In this document: positions 34,307 to 43,077 of the stretch, in pieces
How the letters are laid out: each line of letters opens with the position of its first letter
Numbering within the stretch: position 1 is the stretch's first letter
DNA from: an uncultured Paracoccaceae bacterium
GTDB lineage: Bacteria > Pseudomonadota > Alphaproteobacteria > Rhodobacterales > Rhodobacteraceae
DNA length: 64,000 bases
Reading direction: 5' to 3'
NCBI GenBank assembly: GCA_951812305.1
Contig: CATOSB010000019.1
Coordinates: 1-64,000 of the forward strand
Translations under genes and position numbers: made by a program
The notes under the pieces: generated by a model
The model's database searches: none
Told to the model about the DNA's origin: nothing
Seen by the model: the letters and a program-made list of their open reading frames with translations, nothing else

Positions 34307-35474
34307 TACCAACGGCTTGATCAATTGACCGTTGCCCATTCTCTGGTCGTTATTGAGGTTATGCGCTGCGGGTCATTTTCGAAGAAGTTCCAGGCGTCTG
34401 CGCATTTGTCGAGGATCTGCTCGTAGGTATCGAACACGGTGATGGCCAGCTTGTTGGAGCGCAGATAGGCCCAGACATTTTCCATCGGGTTGAGTTCGGG
34501 CGCATAGGGGGGCAGCTTCAGGAGCGTTATGTTGTCTGGCACCAAGAGCCCCTTGGCTCCGTGCCACCCCGCGCCATCTGTGACCAGGAGCGCATGAGAA
34601 CCGGGTGCGATTGTTTTTGAGACCTCGTCGAGATGCAGGCCCATCGCCTCTGTGTTAACATAAGGCAGGATCAGCCCAGCTGCGGCACCACGTGCCGGAC
34701 AGGCAGCGCCAAATACGTAGCTCCATTTGTAGCGGGTATCCCGGGGCGCACGTGGGCGGGTTCCCCGCTTCGCCCAGACACGGGTGAGTGTTCCCTGCTG
34801 GCCCACCCGTGCTTCGTCCTGGAACCATATTTCCAGTGGCTTTCCTTTCGCCCGTTCAGTCAAAATGTCGGCTACGATGCTGGCAAAGTTTTTTTTAAAT
34901 GCAGTCTGTGCCACTGGGTCGGCGTTGGGATGTTCGGGGCGGACCGACAGCCTGCGAAAGCCCAGTTGAACCAAATAACTACCTACTGTGCGTTCGTGGA
35001 GCTTGATCTCGAACTCCGCCTCAATGCGCCGGGCAAGATCGGCGCGACGCCAGCGAACCACACCATCGCGGGCCGGATCAGGGCCAGCCTCCACCCAGAC
35101 CGCAAGCTGCGCTATCTGCTCCGGCGACAATCGAGGTTTCGCGCCGCCACCCCCACGATCTGACAGCCCGTCAGGACCTTCGACATTGTATCGATGGACC
35201 CAGTCTCGAAGGGTTTGGCGATCCATCCCGCAACTCTGGGCAGCAACCTTGCGCGACGACCCTTCAAGCACCAGAGCAATCGCCAAAAGCCGACGTGCTA
35301 CTTTGCCGTTCGACGCGCGACCGGCTAAAGCGCGCAACTCGTGCACCGTGAAATCATCGCGCAAAACCGGAACCGCGGCACCCATATCTCCCTCCTTCTC
35401 TGGACAGAAACAGTGAGTCACATACCGAACAATTTGGGAATCCAAAAAGCGAGTCAAATCATCCCGCCGTTGGT
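34307..35474 (-). mobile_element. IS630-family element 'b', copy 2 (1168 bp)
   Basis: Intact, with ATCA on both sides (34303-34306 and 35475-35478). The host IS3 frame is restored exactly when the element and one ATCA are removed. Confidence 0.88.
34321..35457 (-). CDS. IS630 'b' transposase
   Basis: A single frame of up to 378 residues. An N-terminal HTH region (NGKVARRLLAIALVLEGSSRKVAAQSCGMDRQTLRDWVHRY) is followed by a winged-helix part and the catalytic domain: EIWFQDEARVGQQG (Asp), ALLVTDGAGWHG (Asp) and LPPYAPELNPMENVWAYLR (Glu). The start may be the internal Met of MGAAVPVLRDDF (35385) rather than 35457, because an AGGGAG-type site precedes it. Unlike IS630 'a' it needs no frameshift. 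Confidence 0.88.
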   Translation of the reverse strand: MTRFLDSQIVRYVTHCFCPEKEGDMGAAVPVLRDDFTVHELRALAGRASNGKVARRLLAIALVLEGSSRKVAAQSCGMDRQTLRDWVHRYNVEGPDGLSDRGGGGAKPRLSPEQIAQLAVWVEAGPDPARDGVVRWRRADLARRIEAEFEIKLHERTVGSYLVQLGFRRLSVRPEHPNADPVAQTAFKKNFASIVADILTERAKGKPLEIWFQDEARVGQQGTLTRVWAKRGTRPRAPRDTRYKWSYVFGAACPARGAAAGLILPYVNTEAMGLHLDEVSKTIAPGSHALLVTDGAGWHGAKGLLVPDNITLLKLPPYAPELNPMENVWAYLRSNKLAITVFDTYEQILDKCADAWNFFENDPQRITSITTREWATVN

Positions 35475-36500
35475 ATCATTCGCACGGTTGAGGCATCGCA
35501 TCTGCCGGCCAAGCAGACGTTGGCGATGCTGGGCATCCCCAGCTCGACCTTCTACCGCTGGTACGACCTTTTCCAGGAAGGTGGTGTCGAGGCTCTGCAG
35601 GACAGATCGCCCAACCCAAAATCGGTGTGGAACCGCGTTCCCGACGACAAACGGGATCAAATCATCGACTTTGCGCTGGAGAATGAGGACCTGACGCCAC
35701 GAGAGTTGGCGGTGAAGTTCACGGACACCAAGCGTTACTTCGTGTCGGAATCGACGGTGTACAGGCTTTTGAAGGCGCAAGACCTGATTGCCAGCCCCGC
35801 TTTCGTGGTGATCAAGGCTGCCGAAGAGTTCAAAGACAAAACGACGGCCATCAACCAGCTCTGGCAGACCGACTTCACCTATCTGAAAGTTATCGGCTGG
35901 GGCTGGTTCTATCTCAGCACGATCCTGGACGATTACAGCCGCTACATCATCTCCTGGAAGCTCTGCTCAACGATGAAGGCCGGGGATGTCACCGATACGC
36001 TGGACCTGGCTTTGGCTGCGTCAGGCTGTGATCAGGCGACCGTCCTGCACAAACCACGCCTGCTCAGCGACAACGGTTCATCCTACGTTGCCGGTGATCT
36101 GGCCGCCTGGCTCGAAGACAAAGGCATGGATCACGTTCGAGGTGCTCCGTTCCATCCGCAAACCCAGGGCAAGATCGAACGTTGGCATCAGACGATGAAA
36201 AACCGGGTCTTGCTGGAGCACTACTATCTGCCCGGTGATCTGGAAAGGCAGATCGAAGCCTTCGTCGAACACTACAACAATCGTCGTTACCACGAGAGCC
36301 TGAACAACGTCACGCCAGCCGATGTCTACTTCGGCCGGGCGGAAACCATCCTCAGAGAAAGGGAGAAGATCAAGAAACTGACAATCCAGAAACGCCGCTT
36401 GCAGCACCAGAAAGCTGCCGCCTAATATGAAACCCTAGATGGACCAGAGCCTCGGTTAGCCAAAAACCATCAGCTCTCCTGAAAACCCTGACGACGGACA

Positions 36501-37894
36501 GGGTGACCGACCCGAACCCGGTGGCGGTGATCGAGAAGTCCCGCCGCATCGGCATCTCCTGGGCCGAGGCCTATCACGCGGTCATGCATGCCGCCGAGGG
36601 CCGCGGCGATATCTATTACCTGTCCTATAGCCGCGATATGACCCGCGGCTTCATCGACGATTGCGCGGGCTGGGCGAGCGACCTCGGCATCGCCGCCTCG
36701 GCCGCCGGTGAGGTGCTGATCAGCGACGAGGGGCGCGATATCCAGGCCTTCCGCATCGTGACGGCAAAGGGCAAACAGATCCTCGCCATGACCTCCAGCC
36801 CGCGGGGGTTTCGCGGCAAGGGCCGTCCGGGCGACGTCGCGGTCATTGACGAGGCCGCCTTCGTCGACGATCTCGAGGAGGTTCTGAAAGCCGCGCGCGC
36901 CTTCACCACCTGGGGCGGGCGTGTGCGCATCATCTCCACCCATAACGGTGAGGCCTCGCCATTCAACACGCTGGTTCGCGACATCCGCGAGAGGCGTCAG
37001 CCCGGAAGCCTGCACCGGGTGACGCTCAGCGACGCGCTCGATCAGGGGCTCTATTCCCGTATCGCCGCTGTGACCGGGCAGCCCGACACGGGCGCCGCGC
37101 AGGCGGCCTGGGAGGCGGCGATCCGCGCGCAATACGGACGCCACGCGGGCGAAGAGCTCGACTGTATCCCGTCCGCGGGGGGCGGGGCCTGGATCACATG
37201 GGATCTGATCCGCACAGCCGGGCGCGACGCGGCGGGCGATCCCGGCCTGCGCGGCTCCGGTCCGGTCTATATCGGCGTCGACGTGGCGCGGCGGCGCGAT
37301 CTCTGGGTGGCGGCGGTGATCGAGGATGCCGGCGACGCGCTCTGGCTGCGCGAGCTGGTGACGCTGCGCGACGTCTCTTTCTCCGAACAGCGCGCCGAGG
37401 TGGCACGCCTGGTGCGTGCCCATCGCCCGCTCAGGATCGCCATCGACCAGACCGGCATGGGCGAGGCGGTGGTCGAGCAGCTGGCCGAGGATCACGGGGC
37501 CTTCACCGTCGAAGGCGTGCTGATGACTGCGCCGCGCCGGCTTGATGTGGCCACGCGGCTCAGAGAGTCCTTCGAGGACAAACGCATCCGTATCCCCGCC
37601 GATGATGCCCTGGCGGCCGACCTGCACAGCGTCCGTGCCGAGCCCGGCACCACCGGCGCGCCGCGGCTGGTGGCGGATCGCGCGGAGAGCGACGGCCATG
37701 CCGACCGGTTCTGGGCGCTGGCGCTCGCGGTCTCGGCCGCCCGCACTGCCATCGGACCCTTCGAGGCCTGGACCGACGCGCGCCGCCATGCGGCCTGGTC
37801 GGCGCCGGGCAATCCGTTCGGCATACCGGAGTATCATGCCGACAGCGATCTCGGCGTCCTGCACTCGCCGCTGGCCGCCCTGAGGGGCTGGTAG
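36501..37894 (+). pseudogene. Mu-like phage terminase large subunit (gp28 type), N-terminus missing
   Basis: About 464 codons of the large terminase. It opens inside the ATPase domain (VIEKSRRIGISWAEAYH, with the Walker A-like KSRRIGIS), then has VAVIDEAAFVDDLEEVLKA (Walker B) and ISTHNGEASPFN. A nuclease-domain stretch VYIGVDVARRRDLW and IDQTGMGEAVVEQL follow. The segment before the Walker A region, normally several tens of residues, has been replaced by the IS3 end. It drives DNA packaging in intact phages and is non-functional here unless a GTG near 36503 serves as start. The portal gene follows immediately. Confidence 0.88.
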
Positions 37895-39448
37895 ATGGCG
37901 AAGACCGACATCCCCGCCCGCGCCCCGACCGGCGAGATCGCCGCGCCGGAAGTCACCTTGGGCGGCGGCGGGGCCTGGGACCTCACCGAACGCTATCGCG
38001 ATTTCGGGATCGGCTCCGATCCGCGCCATTGGCAGGCCGATCCCACCGGTGTCGTCGCCGCCACGGCAGCACTGGCCGACCCCCATGCCCGCGCCGTCCT
38101 CGACCAGCGCCTCGATGCGGTGGTGGCGGCCCCGCTTGAGATCACACCGGGCGGGGCGATGCGCCGGGACCGGATGGCGGCCGGGGATCTCGAAGAGCAG
38201 CTGGGCGCGCTGGAGATCGACCGGATCAGCCGCGAGCTTCTGCACGCCGCCTGGTATGGCTATGCCATCGCCGAATGCCTCTGGAAGATCGAGGGCACCG
38301 CCGTGCGACTCGCCGATCTCCGCGTGCGCAACCCCGCAAGATTCCGCTGGCACCGTGACGGCACACCGCGTCTGATTACGCGCAACCGCCCGAGCGGTGT
38401 CGTCCTGCCCCCGGCCAAGTTCTGCGTCCTGGTCCAGCCGCGCCAGCATGGCGGGCAGGCGCATGGTCCCGGTGCCGCCGAATGGTGTGTCTGGCCGGTC
38501 TGGCTCAAGCGCCACGTGGTCTCGATGTGGGCGGTCGCGCTCGAACGTTTTGGCACGCCAACGACCTATATGACGCTTGGCGGCGATCCCAGCGCTTCCG
38601 CAATCGAGAAGGCTCTGGCCCAGCAGGCGGCGCTGGTCGGCGGCGCGGGCCTGGTCCTGAAAGAGGGCCACAAGATCGAGCTGCTGGAAAGCGGTCGCCG
38701 GGCCGGTGGCGATTACGCAGAGTTCGTCAGGGCGATGGACGCGATGATCGCCGATGCGGTGCTGGGCGAGCGCGCCACCTCCGAGATCGGCCAGTGGCAG
38801 GCCACCGCCGAGGCCCATGCCGACGTGCTGCAACGGCTGGTGGCGGCGGATGCGCGCCGCCTCTCGGCCATGCTGCGCCACTCGGTCGCGACATGGCTGA
38901 CCGCCTGGAACTTCCCCGGTGCCGCCGTCCCGCATCTGACCCGCAACACCGCCCCGCCCGAAGACCTCACCGCGCGCGCCGCGCGCGACGTGCAGATCGG
39001 CGCCGCCTCCGGCCTCAGGCCGACACACGCCTCTGTCGAGGAGATCTATGGTGGCGAATGGGAACCCGATCCCCGTCAGGCCACCCCCGCATCGCCCCGC
39101 CCGCCAATCGCCGGACCGGGTGCCGGGCCGGGCGCGACCGCCGCACTGGCCGCAGCACTGGCCGCCGCCCGCGAGCCTCCGGCGCGCGATGCCATCGATG
39201 CCGCCGTCGACCGCCTTGTCGGCGAGAGCGGCTGGGAGGCGCTGATGGAACCGGTGATCAAACCGCTCGGTGCCGCCGTGACGGAAGCCGACACCCCGGA
39301 CGCGCTCGCCGCGGCACTGGACGCCCCCGATCTCTACGCGGCCATGGACACGAACCCCATGGCCGCACGGCTCGCCCGGGCCACCACCTCGGCGCGTCTC
39401 TCGGCAGAGGGGGATGACGGGGCCGACAGAAACGATGACGATGGCTGA
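37895..39448 (+). CDS. Mu-like phage portal protein (DUF935, gp29 type)
   Basis: A 517-residue protein starting immediately after the terminase stop. DUF935 features are YRDFGIGSDPRHWQADP at the N-terminus, LDQRLDAVVAAPLEI, SRELLHAAWYGYAIAECLWK, RFGTPTTYMTLGG and VLGERATSEIGQWQATAEAHADV. It forms the dodecameric portal through which DNA enters the head. The frame is intact and GC-rich, unlike the host genes nearby. The C-terminal tail overlaps the next gene. Confidence 0.92.
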   Translation: MAKTDIPARAPTGEIAAPEVTLGGGGAWDLTERYRDFGIGSDPRHWQADPTGVVAATAALADPHARAVLDQRLDAVVAAPLEITPGGAMRRDRMAAGDLEEQLGALEIDRISRELLHAAWYGYAIAECLWKIEGTAVRLADLRVRNPARFRWHRDGTPRLITRNRPSGVVLPPAKFCVLVQPRQHGGQAHGPGAAEWCVWPVWLKRHVVSMWAVALERFGTPTTYMTLGGDPSASAIEKALAQQAALVGGAGLVLKEGHKIELLESGRRAGGDYAEFVRAMDAMIADAVLGERATSEIGQWQATAEAHADVLQRLVAADARRLSAMLRHSVATWLTAWNFPGAAVPHLTRNTAPPEDLTARAARDVQIGAASGLRPTHASVEEIYGGEWEPDPRQATPASPRPPIAGPGAGPGATAALAAALAAAREPPARDAIDAAVDRLVGESGWEALMEPVIKPLGAAVTEADTPDALAAALDAPDLYAAMDTNPMAARLARATTSARLSAEGDDGADRNDDDG

Positions 39449-40970
39449 TCCCGCGCCTGTGATCATGGACGTGCCCCCCGAGGAAGCGATTGAATTCTTC
39501 CGCGCCAAGGGCATCCATGTCGGCTACGACTGGCGCGACACCTCCGCAGCCCAGCATGCACGCTCCTTCACGGTGGCCAAGGTCGCCCGTCTCGACATCC
39601 TGACCGATATCCGCGCGGCCATGGACCGGGTGCTGGCGGAAGGCGCCACCTTTGAGAGTTTCCAGGACGAGCTGGAGCCGATCCTGCGCGCCAAGGGCTG
39701 GTGGGGCCGCAAGACCATGACCGACCCCGCAACCGGCAAGACCCGCGTGGTCCGGATGGGCAGCCCGCGCCGGCTCAGAACCATCTTCGACACCAATCTG
39801 CGCATGGCCACCGCCGCCGGCAAGTGGGCGCAGATCACGCGCCTGGCCGACCGCCGCCCATGGATCCGATACATCGCCACGCTCGATGACCGCACCCGGC
39901 CCCTGCACCGGGTCTGGCACGGCACCATCCTGCGCTGGGACCACCCGTTCTGGCAGACGCATTTCCCGCCCTGCGGCTGGCATTGCCGCTGCACCGTGCA
40001 GACGCTCTCGGATGCCGATCTGGAGCGCTTCGGCCTCACACCCTCGCCCGGCCCGCCTGAAGGGTGGAACCGCACACGGCCATGGCTCAATCGCCGCACC
40101 GGGGAGACTGAGGAGGTGCCTGTCGGTATCGATCCCGGCTTTGCCCACAATCCCGGCACCGTCGATCCCGTGGCCGGCGCCCGCGATATCCTGAAGGACC
40201 GGCTCGCCAAAGCCCCGCCCGCGCTTGCGCGCGCGGCCACCTCCGATGTCACCGAATGGATTGCGCGTGGGCGCGAGAGGCGCAAGCAGCTTGTCGACGC
40301 CACCGGACTGGCGCCGGACCAGACAGGCTTTACCGATCGCCTGCGTGGCCTCGCCGCCCGGGGCCTCACAGCCAGCCGCGGGGCCGGAACCGTGGCGGCA
40401 TCCGTCACGCCCCTGCGCGCAGGCGGACAGGACCGGGGCGCCGCCGACGCCGTCCATGCCGCCGCGCAGCGATTCCCGGCCAGTTGGGTGGCGCGCGCCA
40501 ATACCGTGCCGCTCGGCGGCAGCTATGCCCCCGCCGCCACACGAGGGCCGGTACCCATCGGGCGCGACCGGCTGACCAAGGCCGACAACAGGGCCTGGGC
40601 CATCACCTCCCGCGACCCCTCCAACGCCACCCATGAATATGCCCATCACCTGCAAGCGGTGATGCCAGGGATCGACCGTCTCTTCCAGGACCTCCATATC
40701 CGCCGCACCACCCGGCCCGGCGGCGACCGTGAGCCTCTCATCCTGCTCGACCCCTACCGGGCCACCGGGCGGCGCGACCAGTATGTCGATGAGTATTTCG
40801 GGCGCGAATACGCAGGCGGCAATGCCGCCGAGGTCATGACCCGCGCCTTCCAGATCCTCTTCCACAGGCTGCCCGGTCGACGTGGCGCTGATCTGGACAA
40901 GCTCGTGCGCGACGATCCGGAGATGCTCGATCTGGTGCTGGGCCTCCTCTTCCATTACGATCCCGCATAG
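39441..40970 (+). CDS. Mu-like minor head protein with C-terminal zincin-like domain
   Basis: About 509 residues from ATG 39441, overlapping the portal stop (39414 and 39435 are alternative starts). Residues to about 220 are the Mu F/SPP1 gp7 head-morphogenesis domain, with WGRKTM, RRLRTIFDTNLRMATAAGKW and the signature FPPCGWHCRCTVQTLS. Beyond about residue 300 the sequence contains ATHEYAHHLQAVMPG, an HExxHH metal-binding motif, and a later EVMTRAFQILFH that may give a third ligand. A protease-like or effector-like domain fused to a head protein is plausible; function is not shown. Confidence 0.87.
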   Translation: MADPAPVIMDVPPEEAIEFFRAKGIHVGYDWRDTSAAQHARSFTVAKVARLDILTDIRAAMDRVLAEGATFESFQDELEPILRAKGWWGRKTMTDPATGKTRVVRMGSPRRLRTIFDTNLRMATAAGKWAQITRLADRRPWIRYIATLDDRTRPLHRVWHGTILRWDHPFWQTHFPPCGWHCRCTVQTLSDADLERFGLTPSPGPPEGWNRTRPWLNRRTGETEEVPVGIDPGFAHNPGTVDPVAGARDILKDRLAKAPPALARAATSDVTEWIARGRERRKQLVDATGLAPDQTGFTDRLRGLAARGLTASRGAGTVAASVTPLRAGGQDRGAADAVHAAAQRFPASWVARANTVPLGGSYAPAATRGPVPIGRDRLTKADNRAWAITSRDPSNATHEYAHHLQAVMPGIDRLFQDLHIRRTTRPGGDREPLILLDPYRATGRRDQYVDEYFGREYAGGNAAEVMTRAFQILFHRLPGRRGADLDKLVRDDPEMLDLVLGLLFHYDPA

Positions 40971-41001
40971 CGACGATAGCGAGAGCACCCCATGACCAGG
41001 A

Positions 41002-41017
41002 AGTGGGTCAGTTTGAA
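41002..41017 (+). repeat. Left terminal inverted repeat of the deaminase-like cassette
   Basis: AGTGGGTCAGTTTGAA, perfectly complementary to 43058-43073. It lies about 31 bp after the head-protein stop and about 27 bp before the cassette gene start. Confidence 0.85.
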
Positions 41018-41618
41018 TTGCAGCCCTTACAAGGAGCGAGGCTATGATCCAGCCGGGGGTTCCCACACGCGGTGCTGCGTGTTACCTTTCACTCAAGGCA
41101 AGAACCGGTGCAGGCATGGCAATCCTCGGGCGAAAAGAAATTAGCGACAAGGTCGCGGAGGGCAAGATTACGATTGAGCCCTTTGATGAGAATAAAATCG
41201 AACCGGCTAGCTATGATTGCCGAATAGGTGATGTCCTTGCGGCTGGTATTGGGCGTCACAAATGGGAAGAAGGCGACGAATTCGTCCTTGAAAGCAATTC
41301 CTGGGCATCCGCCTCCTCCGAAGAGGTTTTCGATCTACCCAATGACATTTGTGCTTCCTATGGCATTCGCTCTGGCCTGGCCAGGAGAGGTGTAATCGCA
41401 TTCGGCGGCCCTCAAATAGATCCCGGCTATAAGGGAAAGATTTTCGTTTCTCTGTATAATCCGACGTTGGAACCTATTGTCCTAAAACATGGCCAGGTGA
41501 TAATGTCGGTGATTTTCTATCAACTTATGTCCGCCGACGAACACGGATACTCCGGTCCACATCAAGGACAGAAGGACTTTCCATCCCAAGACGTCGAATT
41601 TATGATGCGAATGCGCAG

Positions 41619-42808
41619 CTTACCACCCTTCAAAATTTCCGGATCTGATTTGACGTTTGTCTGATCTGTGTGATTCAAGGAGTCTCCACTGCTGATATTG
41701 GAGGCTGGTTTGTTGGGAAATGTTTGTTTTTCAGAGCTTTATTCGAAGGTTGAGGCGGATTTTCAGGACCGCTTGCTCGGGTATCACAAGTCGCGCCGGG
41801 AGGGATTGTGCATCATAGCAAGCGTGATTTTGAACACGCGCAGCGTCAATCTGATGGAAAATGCGGCTGCTCTGCCCCGCGATATCGGCTCTGTGGACCA
41901 CCGCTATCAATACATTTCGCGGGTTCTGGGCAATCCTCACATCGATACTGATGAGATCATGCAGGCCTATGTTGGTGAAATTTTCCGCCGCCAGTGTGAG
42001 GCCGGAGAAACGATTGTGGTGGCCCTTGATCAAAGCAAGCTCAACGAAGGGCATGAGGTTTTGATGTTATCGGTGCGGATGCGGGATCGGGCCCTCCCGG
42101 TCGCCTGGCGTGTACGCCAGACCAAAGGGCCGATTGGATGGCGCGTGCAACATGAGCTTTTGGAAGCAGTCCGCCCATGGCTCCCGGCGGATGCGCGTGT
42201 GTTGCTGGCGGGAGATCGGTTTTATGGAACCGCCCGATTGGTCGCATGGTGCCAGGAGGCTGGATGGGACTACCGGCTGCGCATGAAGGGAAATATCACA
42301 CTGCAACATCAGGGTGGCGAGATGATGACGCGCGAAATTGCCCAACTGATGCCCGAAGGGCTTGTAAACGCTGAGCTTTACGGAACGGGCGTCTTTAGCA
42401 ACATTGGAGTGCTTCACGAAGAGGGGCACAAAGAGCCTTGGATTATTGCCATGAATGCAGCACCGTCCGAGTACAAGGTGCTCGATTATGGAATGCGTTG
42501 GGGAATTGAAGCCATGTTCTCCGACTTCAAAACCCGGGGCTTTGAAATTACTCAAAGCCAGATCAAAAAGCCGGATCGATTGGCCCGCCTCATTTTGGTG
42601 CTGGCAATCGCCATGTACTGGGCTGTTTCAACCGGAGCAAACGAAGAGCACCACGTCGCAATACGCGGCGAAAAAAGGGGATTCGAAAAGCCCGAAGGTC
42701 CTTATGCTCTCTCTTCAAGACAGGCCTTCGTGCTATCCGACGATGCCTCGCAGGTTATGCCAAAATCCCCAAGCTCTGGGATGTCTGGCTAAATTGAAGG
42801 GTGGTAAG
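41619..42808 (+). mobile_element. IS4-family element, copy C (1190 bp)
   Basis: A perfect 10-bp duplication GAATGCGCAG at 41609-41618 and 42809-42818. Inserted in the deaminase-like gene. Confidence 0.96.
41698..42792 (+). CDS. IS4-family transposase (copy C)
   Basis: Full-length, same protein as copy A. Confidence 0.93.
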   Translation: MEAGLLGNVCFSELYSKVEADFQDRLLGYHKSRREGLCIIASVILNTRSVNLMENAAALPRDIGSVDHRYQYISRVLGNPHIDTDEIMQAYVGEIFRRQCEAGETIVVALDQSKLNEGHEVLMLSVRMRDRALPVAWRVRQTKGPIGWRVQHELLEAVRPWLPADARVLLAGDRFYGTARLVAWCQEAGWDYRLRMKGNITLQHQGGEMMTREIAQLMPEGLVNAELYGTGVFSNIGVLHEEGHKEPWIIAMNAAPSEYKVLDYGMRWGIEAMFSDFKTRGFEITQSQIKKPDRLARLILVLAIAMYWAVSTGANEEHHVAIRGEKRGFEKPEGPYALSSRQAFVLSDDASQVMPKSPSSGMSG

Positions 42809-43057
42809 GAATGCGCAGTCGAAACCTTGCAGAAGTAATCGACAATGTTGAAACTCTCGACCACTCCGTCAAAAGCCTTGCTGAAAACCTGAAAACCCTC
42901 ACCTCAGATGTGCATGAAATACGCCGCATTGTTGATGATGCGAAGCCGTGGCTAAAGGTAATCGTGTGGATACTGGGTACCGCCGGTGTCGCGGCCGTTG
43001 GGTGGATTGTTGTTGAGCTTATGCAAAGCTTCTTTGGCTCTGGTTCGAAGCCATAAT

Positions 43058-43073
43058 TTCAAACTGACCCACT
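43058..43073 (-). repeat. Right terminal inverted repeat of the deaminase-like cassette
   Basis: TTCAAACTGACCCACT, perfect partner of 41002-41017. It starts 1 bp after the cassette gene stop and ends 4 bp before the start of the next phage gene. Confidence 0.85.
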
Positions 43074-43077
43074 ACCC

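Larger units (their letters stand above)
34273..36425 (+). pseudogene. IS3-family transposase OrfB, interrupted by IS630 'b'
   Basis: OrfB begins MRYPASEKLE at 34273 and is broken after 11 codons by IS630 'b'. It resumes in the same frame at 35479 and continues to 36425 (301 residues from an internal Met at 35520). The rve/DDE domain is intact: WQTDFTYLKV (first Asp), DDYSRY, LLSDNGSSY (second Asp) and PQTQGKIERWHQTMKNR (Glu). Excision of the nested element would restore the frame. Confidence 0.88.
33817..36500 (+). mobile_element. IS3-family element, split by IS630 'b' copy 2
   Basis: The left end begins TGTCTGACGTCAG and the right end, read inward, TGTCCGTCGTCAG, so the tips are related inverted repeats. 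The length without the nested IS is about 1.5 kb. The outer flanks (TCCTTTGT and GGGTGACC) do not match, so this copy marks a rearrangement junction between the aap operon and the Mu-like genes. Confidence 0.85.
41044..43056 (+). pseudogene. dCTP deaminase/dUTPase-fold protein with membrane anchor, split by IS4 copy C
   Basis: Joining 41044-41618 to 42819-43056 restores one 270-residue frame. Residues about 25-190 match archaeal-type dCTP deaminase/dUTPase: ILGRKEISDKV, IEPASYDCRIGD, IRSGLARRG and QIDPGYKGKIFVSLYN. The Ser and Arg of the RSxLxR motif are kept, but the glutamate needed for deamination (LE in the ITLEI-type strand) is Ser. Residues about 194-233 form a heptad-rich helix and about 237-258 a membrane segment. 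The start is ATG 41044 after AAGGAG; ATG 41116 is possible. Role inferred as nucleotide sensing, hydrolysis or anti-phage defence. The IS cuts off the coiled coil and anchor. Confidence 0.75.
41002..43073 (+). mobile_element. Inverted-repeat-bounded single-gene cassette in the Mu-like module
   Basis: A segment flanked by a perfect 16-bp inverted repeat and inserted between two phage late genes. Without IS4 copy C and one target duplication it is about 872 bp and holds one gene of 271 codons and almost nothing else. Its base composition is visibly poorer in GC than the phage genes on both sides. It encodes no transposase, so it would need to be mobilised in trans. I found no clear short target duplication at its edges, although CCCATG occurs close to both. 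Confidence 0.65.

Noticed and set aside
36470..39514. 1014-codon minus-strand frame over the Mu-like terminase and portal genes
   Set aside because: Caused by very high GC on the coding strand; both sense genes have strong family motifs. The same holds for the 602-codon frame at 39258-41066.
41698..42792. IS4 transposase as part of the deaminase-like cassette
   Set aside because: It has its own tips and exact 10-bp target duplication, and the same element occurs at three other sites, so it is a later insertion.
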